The notes under the pieces are model-generated. The model was not told where the DNA came from, did no database searches, and saw nothing but the letters and a program-made list of their open reading frames with translations. The position numbers and the translations under genes were made by a program. Positions 1 to 13,155 of a stretch of 64,000 nt of DNA are shown piece after piece (within the stretch, counting starts at the first letter, position 1; each line of letters starts with the position of its first letter). The stretch comes from Alphaproteobacteria bacterium. GTDB lineage: Bacteria; Pseudomonadota; Alphaproteobacteria; Ferrovibrionales; Ferrovibrionaceae. The stretch is taken from positions 62,001 through 126,000 of the forward strand of contig JAFKFH010000003.1 of assembly GCA_017307375.1 (NCBI GenBank), in the 5' to 3' direction.

Positions 1-183
1 GAGAACCACAAGGCGATCCACATCTACGAACGGATGGGCTTTGCGGTCGAAGGCGTGCTGCGCCACGAGTTCTTCATCAACGGGCAGTACCGCGACGTGA
101 CGCGGATGTGCCTGTTCCAGCATGAATTCCTGGCCCGGCACCGCCCGGCCCAGCCCAGCATGCTGAAGCCGACCGCCCAGTAG
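1..183 (+). CDS. GNAT family N-acetyltransferase, C-terminal part (5' end outside window)
   Basis: The reading frame is open from the first base to TAG at 181-183 and encodes the last 60 residues of a protein. It begins [14 protein letters not shown] and continues with [17 protein letters not shown]. This is the acetyl-CoA-binding end of the GNAT fold: the N-x-x-A-x-x-x-Y-E-x-x-G-F helix, then the beta-strand typical of RimJ/RimL-like small-molecule or protein acetyltransferases. The substrate cannot be inferred from this fragment. The gene converges on the MscS gene, with stop codons 36 bases apart. Confidence 0.8.
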   Translation, partial: ENHKAIHIYERMGFAVEGVLRHEFFINGQYRDVTRMCLFQHEFLARHRPAQPSMLKPTAQ

Positions 184-219
184 AGCCGGCGCCGACGATG
201 ATCGCTCAAGCCGGGCCGC

Positions 220-2337
220 TCAGGCCGCCGATGGCGCCGGCTTGGCGGTCGCGTCGAGCGCGGTGCGCGCCACCGCCGCCTCGGCCGCTTCGTCCGAGCC
301 GGCGACCTGCACCGTCGGCATCGCGAACTTGATGCCGTTCTGCTCGAACGCCTTCTTGATCAGGGCGAAGGCCTTGCGGCGGATGGTGAATTGCTGGCCC
401 GGCTTGGTCATCATCTTGACCCGCAGCTCGACCGCGAAGTCGCCGAAGGCCTCGACGCCCTGCATCTTCATCGGTTCGAGGATGTCGGCGGCGAATTCCG
501 GATCGGCGGCGAGATCCCGGCCGATCTGCTTGACCAGCTTGCGCGCCTTCTCGATGTCGCTGTCATAGGTGATGCGGATCGGGAACTTGTCGATCACCCA
601 GTCGCGGCTCATGTTCTGGATCGCGCCGAGCGAGCCGAAGGGCACGGTAAACAGCGGCCCGCGATGATGGCGCAGCTTGACCGAGCGCAGCGAAAACGAT
701 TCGACGGTGCCCTTGTAGCTGCCTGACTGGATGTATTCGCCGACCCGGAAGGCATCGTCGAGCAGGAAGAACATGCCGGAGATGATGTCCTTGACCAGGG
801 TCTGGGCACCGAAGCCGACCGCCACGCCGACGACGCCGGCACCGGCGATCAGCGGGCCGACCTCGACACCCAGCCCTGCCAGCACCATCAGCACCGCCAT
901 CACGGCAAAGACGATGAACAGCACGTTGCGCAGGATCGGCAGCAGCGTGCGCAGGCGGCCCATGCGCCGGGCGACATCGCCCTCGGTCTCGGTCGAGGCG
1001 AGCGCCTCGGCAAGCTTGCGATCGATGATCGTCTTGACCAGATGCCAGAGGAAATCGGCGATCAGCAGCACCATGACACCCGAGAGCACGCCACGGATCG
1101 CCCGGGTGCCCAGCGTGTCCTGGACGGTGAGCGCGCCGAGATCGACCTGCCAGGCGCGGGCCAGCAGCAGGGCCGAGCCGATGATCAGCAGGGCGCGCAA
1201 TCCCCGCTCGAGGCAGACGGCCAGCACCGTCGGGATCTCCTGGTCGCCATGCTCGGAGCCGGGCGGGCGGAGGATATGGTTGACCGAGCGCTGGACGACG
1301 CCGACGACGACCGGCAGGCCGACGACGACGGCCAGTGTCCACATGATGCCGGAGGCGCCGATCGCGCGCAGGACCCAGAGGGCCAGGAAGAACAGGGTTG
1401 CCAGCACCGATACCGCCCGCGGCCCAAGCAGCGGATGGGCCGCGGTCGTCGCCGGCCGGCGCCAGATGATTTCGAGGGTCAGCAGCAGGGTGACGAGGCT
1501 GAGGCCCGAGATGATCAGGTTGACGACATCGTGCGACAGGCCGAGCGGGGCGAGGAAATTGATCGTCGCCATGCCGAAGGCGATCCAGCCGACCACGACG
1601 GTCAGCCGGCGATGCCAGAACCAGGCGGCGGCGGTGTCCATCGGGATGATGCGGAAACGCTCGCCGCCCGGCGCCAGCAGGAAGCGGCCGACCACGACCG
1701 ACATGCGCTGGGCCAGCAGCGCCAGCAGGTAGTTGAGCACGAGCAGGCGCAACAGGGGCGGCCAGTCGAAGGCGAGAAACGCCCCGACCGAACCCAGCGC
1801 GAACGAGCAGATCGCCCCGGTGCCGAAGCCGAGCCGGACGGCCACCGCAAGCAGGCGGTTGGAGACCGAATCGAGCGGCTGGGCGATCAGCCATCTGATA
1901 TTGCGCCGCGACAACCGCCAGTAGAGCCATTCGAAGCCGCCGCCGAGGGCAAGGAAACCGACCAGGACGAGGACGACCGGCAGGATGCCGCGCTCGCGAA
2001 TCTGGTGCAGCGAGGTATCGGCGATCTGGCCGAGTTCGACCGGCAGGCGCGGCAGCGCGGCACCGATGCCGGCGATCTGGTTGCGGATCGTGTCGAGCTG
2101 GCCGGTGACGGGGTCTACGGCTTCCGGTGCCGATACCGGCGCGGGCCGGGCCGCCCGCTCGCGCTCGAGCCAGCCGCGCACCGCCGGATCGTTGAGCAGG
2201 TCGAGCAGTTGCCGTACCTGCGCCGGCGGGTCCTGCGCTGCCGAGTCCTGCGCCGTCTGGGCGGTGGCCGCGCCGCCGCCGAACATCGCCGCCGACACCA
2301 GCAGGACCAGCCACCAGCCAATCAGCCGCTTGCCCAT
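220..2337 (-). CDS. MscS family mechanosensitive ion channel, large multi-TM type
   Basis: Predicted 705-residue inner-membrane channel that would release solutes on hypo-osmotic shock. A signal peptide (GWWLVLLVSAAMF, then Ala-rich) is followed by a periplasmic segment and about ten hydrophobic helices. The MscS pore signature follows (AGAGVVGVAVGFGAQ, then LVKDIISGMFFLLDD), and then the beta and alpha/beta cytoplasmic vestibule domain. The length is more than twice that of the basic 286-residue MscS, so it belongs with the extended MscK/YbdG-like members. The ATG at 2337 is preferred over an in-frame upstream ATG (2403) because GGGGAG lies 5 bases before it. It is separated from pnp by the pnp terminator, so it is probably a separate transcription unit. 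Confidence 0.93.
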   Translation of the reverse strand: MGKRLIGWWLVLLVSAAMFGGGAATAQTAQDSAAQDPPAQVRQLLDLLNDPAVRGWLERERAARPAPVSAPEAVDPVTGQLDTIRNQIAGIGAALPRLPVELGQIADTSLHQIRERGILPVVLVLVGFLALGGGFEWLYWRLSRRNIRWLIAQPLDSVSNRLLAVAVRLGFGTGAICSFALGSVGAFLAFDWPPLLRLLVLNYLLALLAQRMSVVVGRFLLAPGGERFRIIPMDTAAAWFWHRRLTVVVGWIAFGMATINFLAPLGLSHDVVNLIISGLSLVTLLLTLEIIWRRPATTAAHPLLGPRAVSVLATLFFLALWVLRAIGASGIMWTLAVVVGLPVVVGVVQRSVNHILRPPGSEHGDQEIPTVLAVCLERGLRALLIIGSALLLARAWQVDLGALTVQDTLGTRAIRGVLSGVMVLLIADFLWHLVKTIIDRKLAEALASTETEGDVARRMGRLRTLLPILRNVLFIVFAVMAVLMVLAGLGVEVGPLIAGAGVVGVAVGFGAQTLVKDIISGMFFLLDDAFRVGEYIQSGSYKGTVESFSLRSVKLRHHRGPLFTVPFGSLGAIQNMSRDWVIDKFPIRITYDSDIEKARKLVKQIGRDLAADPEFAADILEPMKMQGVEAFGDFAVELRVKMMTKPGQQFTIRRKAFALIKKAFEQNGIKFAMPTVQVAGSDEAAEAAVARTALDATAKPAPSAA

Positions 2338-2396
2338 CGTCGCTCCCCGTTTCCCCGCCGTCATCGCGGATTTAAGCCCAGCGACGATAGTCCCAC

Positions 2397-2430
2397 AAAA
2401 CAAAAACGGCGGGGTGTCGCCACCCCGCCG
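2397..2430 (-). terminator. Rho-independent terminator of pnp
   Basis: A perfect 10-bp stem (CGGCGGGGTG / CACCCCGCCG, loop of 4) lies 28 bases past the pnp stop codon. On the minus strand it is followed by TTTTTGTTTT. It ends the rpsO-pnp end of the translation operon. Confidence 0.9.
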
Positions 2431-2457
2431 CCGGACATTCCCCGTAGGGAAAATGCC

Positions 2458-4599
<2,142 letters not shown>

Positions 4600-4719
4600 G
4601 TCTCTGTCTTCCTTCCGCATCGGTCGGCACCGCCCATCGGCGCCGGCCGTGGAAACCGGCCCTGCCGGTTTCCGTCCTTGCCCCGTCGGATCGTCGCTCA
4701 ATCGATAATCCGGGAGGTT

Positions 4720-4752
4720 TCAGCCGGCGATGATAGCTTAATCATCGGCTGA
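4720..4752 (-). promoter_or_regulatory. Hairpin in the pnp leader, candidate RNase III / autoregulation site
   Basis: An imperfect hairpin of 12 bp lies in the 259-base rpsO-pnp gap: TCAGCC and GATGAT pair with ATCATC and GGCTGA, around a 6-base loop with a 3-base bulge. It sits about 120 bases before the pnp start. In enteric bacteria a double-stranded pnp leader is cut by RNase III and then degraded by PNPase as autocontrol. A similar role here is inferred from position and structure only. Confidence 0.45.
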
Positions 4753-4815
4753 TCGCGGCGCCTAATTCCCCTCGGGGTGCGCCCGGACCGGCAAGCCGGT
4801 TCCGTCTTGATGGAG

Positions 4816-4849
4816 AAAAGCCTGCGCAGGGGTGCTGCGCAGGCTTTTT
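4816..4849 (-). terminator. Terminator after rpsO (probably bidirectional)
   Basis: A perfect 10-bp stem GCCTGCGCAG / CTGCGCAGGC with a 5-base loop lies 15 bases past the rpsO stop. It is flanked by AAAA on one side and TTTTT on the other, so it could act on either strand. On the minus strand the U-tract is short (4). Partial read-through into pnp is therefore likely. Confidence 0.8.
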
Positions 4850-4858
4850 CCGTGGCCG

Positions 4859-5128
4859 TTACTTGCGCAGGCCGAGGCGCTGGATCAGGCTCGCATAGCG
4901 AGCATGGTCGATCTTCTTGAGGTAGTCGAGCAGACGGCGGCGCTGGCTCACCATCATCAGGAGGCCGCGACGCGAGTGCACGTCCTTCTTGTGCTCCTTG
5001 AAGTGCTCGGTCAGGTTGTTGATGCGCTCGGTGAGCACGGCAACCTGCACTTCGGCCGAGCCGGTGTCGCCCGGCTTGGTGGCGTATTCGGTGATGAGCG
5101 CCTGCTTGCGCTCCGGCGTGATCGACAT
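4859..5128 (-). CDS. rpsO: 30S ribosomal protein S15
   Basis: An 89-residue protein, exactly the usual S15 length. It starts [12 protein letters not shown] and contains the conserved [14 protein letters not shown] helix and the [20 protein letters not shown] 16S-rRNA-binding segment. S15 is a primary binder of the central domain of 16S rRNA. It follows truB with 17 bases between and precedes pnp. An AAGGAG ribosome-binding site lies just upstream of the ATG. Confidence 0.99.
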   Translation of the reverse strand: MSITPERKQALITEYATKPGDTGSAEVQVAVLTERINNLTEHFKEHKKDVHSRRGLLMMVSQRRRLLDYLKKIDHARYASLIQRLGLRK

Positions 5129-5145
5129 CGGGATCTCCTTTCAGA

Positions 5146-6039
5146 TCAGAGGTTGAAGACCCTGACCGGGCGGACGCAGCCGTCCTCGATTTCGGCGAGG
5201 GCGACGAGGGTGCCTGCATTCATCACGCGGGAGATGCCGTCATCACGATGGATGACCCTGATCTCCTGCCCGGAACGCAGGCGGTCCGCCTGAGGGCCGG
5301 TCACGGCCAGCGCCGGGATGTCGTCCAGCGCGGTCTCGACCGGCAACAGGGTGTCCGAAGACGGCGGGTTCTCCCACAATTCCCCGAGTTTTTCCAGCGA
5401 AAACGCCTGTTCCTCGCGGAAGGGCCCGACCCGGGTGCGGCGCAGGGCCACGATGTGGCCATAGCAGCCGAGCACGGCGCCGAGATCGCGGGCCAGGGCG
5501 CGGATATAGGATCCCTTGCCGCAATCGACCTCGAACACGGCGTGATCGGCGTCGGGCATGTCGATCAGGTCGAAGCGGTCGATGCGGATCGGGCGTGCCT
5601 CGAGGACGGGGGCTTCGCCGCGGCGGGCCAGGTCATAGGCGCGTTCGCCATCGACCTTCAGCGCCGAATAGACCGGCGGCACCTGCATGATGTCGCCGCG
5701 GAAACCTGGCAGGGCCGCTTCGATCGCCGCCCGGTCCGGCCTGGCATCCGAGGTTTGCGTCACCGCGCCCTCGGAATCGTCGGAATCGCGCCCCTCGCCC
5801 CAACGGACGGTAAATCGGTAGGTCTTGGCGCCGTCCATGGCATAGGAAACAGTCTTGGTCGCCTCGCCCAGCGCCAGCGGCAGGATGCCGGTGGCCAGCG
5901 GATCGAGCGTGCCGGCATGGCCGATCTTGGCAGCCTGGGTCATCCGCTTGACCTTGGCCACGACATGCGCGGAGGTGAGGCCCGGCGGCTTGTCGATGAT
6001 CAACCAGCCGTCGAGCTTGAGGCCCTTTTTCTTGCGCAT
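5146..6039 (-). CDS. truB: tRNA pseudouridine(55) synthase
   Basis: A 297-residue enzyme that converts U55 in the T-loop of tRNAs to pseudouridine. The motif GHAGTLDPLATGILPL carries the catalytic Asp (about D46), and the N-terminus has GWLIIDKPPGLTS. KGSYIRALARDLG and the small C-terminal PUA-like region (RSGQEIRV to VRPVRVFNL) complete the family pattern. ATG 6039 gives the conserved short lysine-rich lead. It follows rbfA with only 7 bases between, so the two are co-transcribed. Confidence 0.97.
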   Translation of the reverse strand: MRKKKGLKLDGWLIIDKPPGLTSAHVVAKVKRMTQAAKIGHAGTLDPLATGILPLALGEATKTVSYAMDGAKTYRFTVRWGEGRDSDDSEGAVTQTSDARPDRAAIEAALPGFRGDIMQVPPVYSALKVDGERAYDLARRGEAPVLEARPIRIDRFDLIDMPDADHAVFEVDCGKGSYIRALARDLGAVLGCYGHIVALRRTRVGPFREEQAFSLEKLGELWENPPSSDTLLPVETALDDIPALAVTGPQADRLRSGQEIRVIHRDDGISRVMNAGTLVALAEIEDGCVRPVRVFNL

Positions 6040-6046
6040 GATTCGG

Positions 6047-6454
6047 TCAGGTCTCGTCGTCTTCCGGCTGGCCGAGGTCGGCCACCACGCGGGGGTCGTG
6101 GAGCAGGCGGCCGATCCGGTCGGCCTCGTCGAAGCTGTCGTCGCGCTTGAACGACAGGTTCGGGGCGAAGCGGAGCCGCAGTCGCTTGGCGATCTCGCCA
6201 CGCAGATAGGCCGAGGCACGGCCGAGCGCCGCCAGCACCGTCGCATCGTCCCGGCCGCCGAGCGGCAGGACGAAGGCGGTGGCGTTGCGCAAATCCGGGC
6301 TGATGCGGACTTCCGACACCGTCACCGAGACCCCGACCAGGTCGGGGTCGCGGAACTCGGCACGCAGGAACACCTCGGCGAGCGCGTGGCGGATCTCCTC
6401 GCCCACGCGCAACTGCCGCTGGCTGGCGGGCGTGCCGCGGTCACCTTTCTTCAT
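6047..6454 (-). CDS. rbfA: Ribosome-binding factor A
   Basis: A 135-residue KH-fold protein needed for late maturation of the 30S subunit (16S rRNA 5' end, cold adaptation). Diagnostic segments are RVGEEIRHALAEVF near the N-terminus, VSVTVSEVRISPDLRNATAF in the centre and KRLRLRFAPNLSFKRDDSFD towards the end. The acidic tail PEDDET is dispensable in homologues. It sits between infB (36 bases upstream) and truB, its classic place. Confidence 0.97.
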   Translation of the reverse strand: MKKGDRGTPASQRQLRVGEEIRHALAEVFLRAEFRDPDLVGVSVTVSEVRISPDLRNATAFVLPLGGRDDATVLAALGRASAYLRGEIAKRLRLRFAPNLSFKRDDSFDEADRIGRLLHDPRVVADLGQPEDDET

Positions 6455-6490
6455 GACGGTACCTCGCGTGAAGCGGGGGCGCGCAGCGGA

Positions 6491-9618
<3,128 letters not shown>

Positions 9619-9622
<4 letters not shown>

Positions 9623-10362
9623 CCTTGCACCGACACCTGGCCCCCGACCGTCTCAGGCCGGACTGCGTTCAGTCCGTCTGGCAGCGATTGCCGGAAGCCG
9701 CGCAGGCGCGCGATCTCCACGACAAAACGATCCGCCAGTCCACCGGGAGCGAGGGCTGCATGTATGACATTTTCCCGGCCGAAAGCCAAACTCAATTCAG
9801 TACTGGTCAAATCCGCGACGACCGGCCGTGCGCCAGCCAGACGGGCCAGTTTCGCCCGCCCGTCGGCGGCACCGTCGGCCGCCTGGACCAGCACGGCGAC
9901 GCGACCGGCCTGAAGCCACTCGCGCACCTTCTCGAACCCCGAGACGGCCTCGCCGGCACGCCGGGCGAACGCCACGAGGTCGACGGCCCGGCGGGCCAGC
10001 AGTTTCTCGATCAGATCGGACAGCGCGTCGGGCGCCGCGACGCGGCGCTTGGCCGCCCGCGAAAACAGCCCCTTGGCTGCCGCGCGGTCGACCGCCTCGC
10101 GGCTGGCGGTCACCCACATGCCACGGCCCGGCAGGCGCGCAGCGACATCGGGCACGACCAGATCGCCGGGTCCGACCACGAAACGCAGCCGCGTCGGGCG
10201 CGGTCCCGCCTCGCCGCTGACGATGCAGCGGCGCAGGCGGGGTTCCGGTGACGACGACGGTGGCGCGCTCAGCGTTCCTTGCCTCTGTATGCTCTGTCTC
10301 AGTTCGGCTGCCCGGCGTCCGGCGCGGAACCGTCGTCCTCGCCGCCCTCTTCGGCAAACCAA
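9619..10362 (-). CDS. YlxR-like RNA-binding protein with L7Ae-like C-terminal half
   Basis: Up to 247 residues in the place of ylxR between nusA and infB. The first half holds the DUF448/YlxR pattern ([38 protein letters not shown]-like [13 protein letters not shown]). The second half ([32 protein letters not shown]) resembles the L7Ae/L30e fold, a fusion usual in alphaproteobacteria. The start is uncertain. The only ATG in frame (10362) lies 64 bases inside nusA and adds an Arg-rich lead. A CTG at 10272 with AAGGA just upstream would give the usual short N-terminus. It shares ATGA with infB. Confidence 0.85.
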
Positions 10363-11849
10363 TGCTCGCGCGCGGCCATGATGATCGCATTCGCATCGTC
10401 GAGGTCGAGCGCACCCTGGACGATGTCCTTCAGCTCGTCACCGGCCAGATCGGCCAGGTCGTCGAGCGTCTTGACGCCATTCTCGCCGAGCTGGACCAGC
10501 ATCGGCAGGGTCAGCCCTTCGACCGAGGCCAGTTCGTCGGTGACCCCGAGCGCCACGCGCTTCTCGGTCAGTTCCTGGTTGACCCGCTCGACATGCTCGA
10601 CCGCGCGGCTGTGCAGCTCGGCGGCGACATCCTCGTCGAAGCCCTGGATCGAGGCCAGTTCGTCGGCCGGGCTGTAGGCGATTTCCTCGACCGAGGTGAA
10701 GCCCTCGGTGACCAATAGCTGGGCAATGGTCTCGTCGACGTCAAGGGTGTCGATGAAATGCTGGCTGCGCTCGCGGAATTCCTTCTGGCGGCGCTCGGAC
10801 TCTTCTTCCTCGGTCAGGATGTCGATGTCCCACGACGTCAGCTGCGAGGCCAGGCGCACGTTCTGGCCGCGGCGGCCGATGGCCAGCGACAGCTGCTCGG
10901 TCGGGACGACGACCTCGACGCGATGCGCATCCTCGTCCATCACGACCTTGGCGACTTCGGCGGGGGCCAGCGCGTTGACGATGAAGGTGGCGGGGTTCAC
11001 CGACCAGGGAATGATGTCGATCTTCTCGCCCTGCAGCTCGCCGACCACCGCCTGGACGCGGCTGCCGCGCATGCCGACGCAGGCACCGACCGGATCGATC
11101 GACGAGTCGTTCGACATCACCGCGATCTTGGCGCGGCTGCCCGGGTCGCGGGCGACGGCGCGGATCTCGATGATGCCGTCGTAGACTTCCGGCACTTCCT
11201 GGGCGAACAGCTTGGCCATGAACTGCGGATGGGTGCGCGACAGGAAGATCTGGGGCCCGCGTGCCTCGCGGCGGACGTCGTAGATGTAGGCGCGGACGCG
11301 ATCACCCTGGCGGAAGGTCTCGCGCGGCAGCAGCTCGTCGCGGCGGATGACACCCTCGGCCCGGCCGAGATCGACGGTCACGTTGCCGTATTCGACCCGC
11401 TTGACCAGCCCGTTGACGATTTCGCCGATGCGGTCCTTGTATTCGCTGTGCTGGCGCTCACGCTCGGCCTCGCGCACCTTCTGGACGATGACCTGCTTGG
11501 CGGTCTGGGCGGCGATGCGGCCGAAATCGATCGGCGGCAGCGGCTCGGAGATGAAGTCGCCGACCTCGGCGGCCGGGTTGCGGCGCTTGGCTTCGCGCAG
11601 CGTGATCTGCTTGGCGTCGTCCTCGACGTCGTCGACGACCTGCAGCAGACGCTGCAGCTTGATCTCGCCCGACTTGCGATCGATATCGGCCTTGATCTCG
11701 TTCTCGAAGCCGTAGCGCGAACGCGCGGCCTTCTGGATCGCCTCCTCCATCGCCAGAAGCACGATGTCGCGGTCGATGACCTTCTCCCGCGCGACCGCAT
11801 CGGCCACCTGAAGCAACTCCAAACGATTGAGGCTGGTTGCGCCTTCCAT
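10299..11849 (-). CDS. nusA: Transcription termination/antitermination factor NusA
   Basis: A 516-residue RNA polymerase-associated factor. In order it has the N-terminal RNAP-binding domain (to about 130), an S1 domain (GLVKRVEYGNVTVDLG), two KH domains (VGACVGMRGSRVQAVVGEL and SLAIGRRGQNVRLASQL) and two C-terminal acidic helix-hairpin-helix repeats (from about 370). The tail is strongly acidic ([10 protein letters not shown]). ATG 11849 has GAGGAA about 7 bases upstream and is preferred to an in-frame ATG 18 bases earlier. It lies 28 bases after rimP. NusA may also act on the attenuator-like leader of its own operon (inference). Confidence 0.98.
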   Translation of the reverse strand: MEGATSLNRLELLQVADAVAREKVIDRDIVLLAMEEAIQKAARSRYGFENEIKADIDRKSGEIKLQRLLQVVDDVEDDAKQITLREAKRRNPAAEVGDFISEPLPPIDFGRIAAQTAKQVIVQKVREAERERQHSEYKDRIGEIVNGLVKRVEYGNVTVDLGRAEGVIRRDELLPRETFRQGDRVRAYIYDVRREARGPQIFLSRTHPQFMAKLFAQEVPEVYDGIIEIRAVARDPGSRAKIAVMSNDSSIDPVGACVGMRGSRVQAVVGELQGEKIDIIPWSVNPATFIVNALAPAEVAKVVMDEDAHRVEVVVPTEQLSLAIGRRGQNVRLASQLTSWDIDILTEEEESERRQKEFRERSQHFIDTLDVDETIAQLLVTEGFTSVEEIAYSPADELASIQGFDEDVAAELHSRAVEHVERVNQELTEKRVALGVTDELASVEGLTLPMLVQLGENGVKTLDDLADLAGDELKDIVQGALDLDDANAIIMAAREHWFAEEGGEDDGSAPDAGQPN

Positions 11850-11877
11850 TGTCGTTCCTCGTGTCAAACTCGGGTGG

Positions 11878-12369
11878 TCAGTTCTGCAGTTGCTCGCCCG
11901 ACGCGGCCTTGATCAGTTCGTCGGTCAGGATCAGCTTGGCGTCGTGGACGTCGGCGAAGGCGAAAGTCATCTCGGTGCCGTCGACCAGGATGCGGACGGT
12001 GCCGGCATCGACCCCGAACAGCAGGCCGCGGAAGCGCTTGCGCCCCTCGACCGATGCCTTCAGCTCGACCTTGGCTTCATGGCCGGCCCAGCGGGCGAAA
12101 TCCTTCAGCCGGGTCAGCGGCCGGTCGATGCCGGGCGACGAGACCTCGAGATTATAGGCCTGCGCGATCGGATCCTCGACGTCGAGGATCGCGGACACCG
12201 CGCGGCTCACCGCCTCGCAATCGTCGATATCCATCAGGCCGTCGGCCGCACGCTCGGCCATGATCTGCAGCACCGCCGGCTTGCCGCCGAAACGCACGCG
12301 CACGATCTCGTAGCCCATGTCGGCCAGGGTCGGCGCAATCAGCGCCTCGATGCGGGACACCGCGTCCAT
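11878..12369 (-). CDS. rimP: Ribosome maturation factor RimP
   Basis: A 163-residue protein required for 30S assembly, first gene of the rimP-nusA-ylxR-infB-rbfA-truB operon. Conserved segments are RIEALIAPTLADMGYEIVRV at the N-terminus, MDIDDCEAVSRAVSAILD, YNLEVSSPGIDRPLT in the centre, and the C-terminal Sm-like domain (FRGLLFGVDAGTVRI). ATG 12369 is chosen because the only longer frame begins at a TTG inside the U-tract of the upstream terminator. The ribosome-binding site is weak (GAGG about 12 bases away), which fits a regulated leader. Confidence 0.95.
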   Translation of the reverse strand: MDAVSRIEALIAPTLADMGYEIVRVRFGGKPAVLQIMAERAADGLMDIDDCEAVSRAVSAILDVEDPIAQAYNLEVSSPGIDRPLTRLKDFARWAGHEAKVELKASVEGRKRFRGLLFGVDAGTVRILVDGTEMTFAFADVHDAKLILTDELIKAASGEQLQN

Positions 12370-12406
12370 CGCGAAGGGAAACCTCTTTATCAGGCAGCGA
12401 GAAGAC

Positions 12407-12431
12407 AAAAAAAAGTGGGCCGCCGGCCCAC
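12407..12431 (-). terminator. Intrinsic terminator in the rimP leader (attenuator candidate)
   Basis: On the minus strand, GTGGGCC-GGC-GGCCCAC is followed directly by eight Ts (12414-12407). It lies 71 bases downstream of the -10 box of the promoter at 12502-12529 and 38 bases before the rimP ATG. It could end the upstream receiver gene, but because the only good promoter for the rimP operon lies before it, it must also be crossed by rimP transcripts. An 8-base complement (GAAGACAA at 12452-12445, TTGTCTTC at 12408-12401) brackets it. Confidence 0.88.
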
Positions 12432-12501
12432 CGTTCAGCTCGAATTGTCTTCGATGCCCGGATCCTGACTGCTAAACGATCAGGCCAGCAAACTGGCGCG
12501 C

Positions 12502-12529
12502 AATATAACCATCGCGCCGCCGCTGTCAA
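12502..12529 (-). promoter_or_regulatory. Sigma70-type promoter of the rimP-nusA-infB operon
   Basis: On the minus strand there is a perfect -35 TTGACA (12529-12524), a 16-base spacer and TATATT as -10 (12507-12502). It lies immediately downstream of the receiver gene. Transcription would start near 12495 and give a leader of about 125 bases before rimP. Confidence 0.75.
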
Positions 12530-12539
12530 TCGAAAGGAA

Positions 12540-12965
12540 TCATCCCCGCACCCGGCGCAGCAGATTGCGTGCCGCGGCGGCCAGTTCGACGCTGTCGACC
12601 GGCTTGATGAAATAGAGATCGGCGCCGGCGCGCAGGGCGGACAGGCGCGACGCGGTGTCGCGCCGCCCGGTGAAGACGATCACCCCCATCGTCGTCCGCT
12701 CGGCCACGAACGAGGCTATGGAGACGCCGTCCTGGTCGGGCAGGCCCAGGTCGATCATCGCCAGTTCGAATTCGGCGGCCGCGAGCTTGCGATAGAATTC
12801 GGCGGCAGTCGCCACCCCGGTGACGGCAAACCCGGCCAGCCGCAGATAGTCGCCGACGGCTTCGCGCAGATCGACATCGTCGTCGACGAGCAGGATGCCG
12901 GGCCGCCCCTCCAGGGCGCCCGCATCGGGCCGGCTGTCGCTTGCGATAGACGCCGGCTGCGGCAT
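12540..12965 (-). CDS. Single-domain response regulator (receiver only)
   Basis: A 141-residue protein that is almost entirely a CheY-like receiver domain. It has the acidic cluster DDD (28-30), the phospho-acceptor D72 in AMIDLGLPD, T99 in VFTG and K121 in FIKPV. There is no output domain, so it must signal by protein contact. ATG 12965 is preceded by AGGGA at 7 bases and is preferred over a TTG at 13058. It is divergent from the sensor kinase at 13156 and close to the Pel operon. A role with that kinase in biofilm control is likely by context but not shown. It has a long N-terminal lead (about 22 residues) before the fold. Confidence 0.9.
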   Translation of the reverse strand: MPQPASIASDSRPDAGALEGRPGILLVDDDVDLREAVGDYLRLAGFAVTGVATAAEFYRKLAAAEFELAMIDLGLPDQDGVSIASFVAERTTMGVIVFTGRRDTASRLSALRAGADLYFIKPVDSVELAAAARNLLRRVRG

Positions 12966-13155
12966 CTGTCGTCCCTGCAAGTTCGTCACATCGAAGGTTC
13001 CCACACGCTGCCCGCGCAGCGCTGCCCCCAATCTCCGGATGAACCGGGCCGGCTTCAAGCCACGTATCGGAACAGCTTCGTTCCATAAGTGACAAAATGT
13101 AACTGACGACAGGGAAAGCTATTCGCGTCGGCAGCCGCACCCTACACTGACGGCT

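Noticed and set aside
184-242. A 10-bp inverted repeat (AGCCGGCGCC / GGCGCCGGCT) around the end of mscS as a terminator
   Set aside because: The arms are 39 bases apart, one lies inside the coding region, and no T-tract follows.
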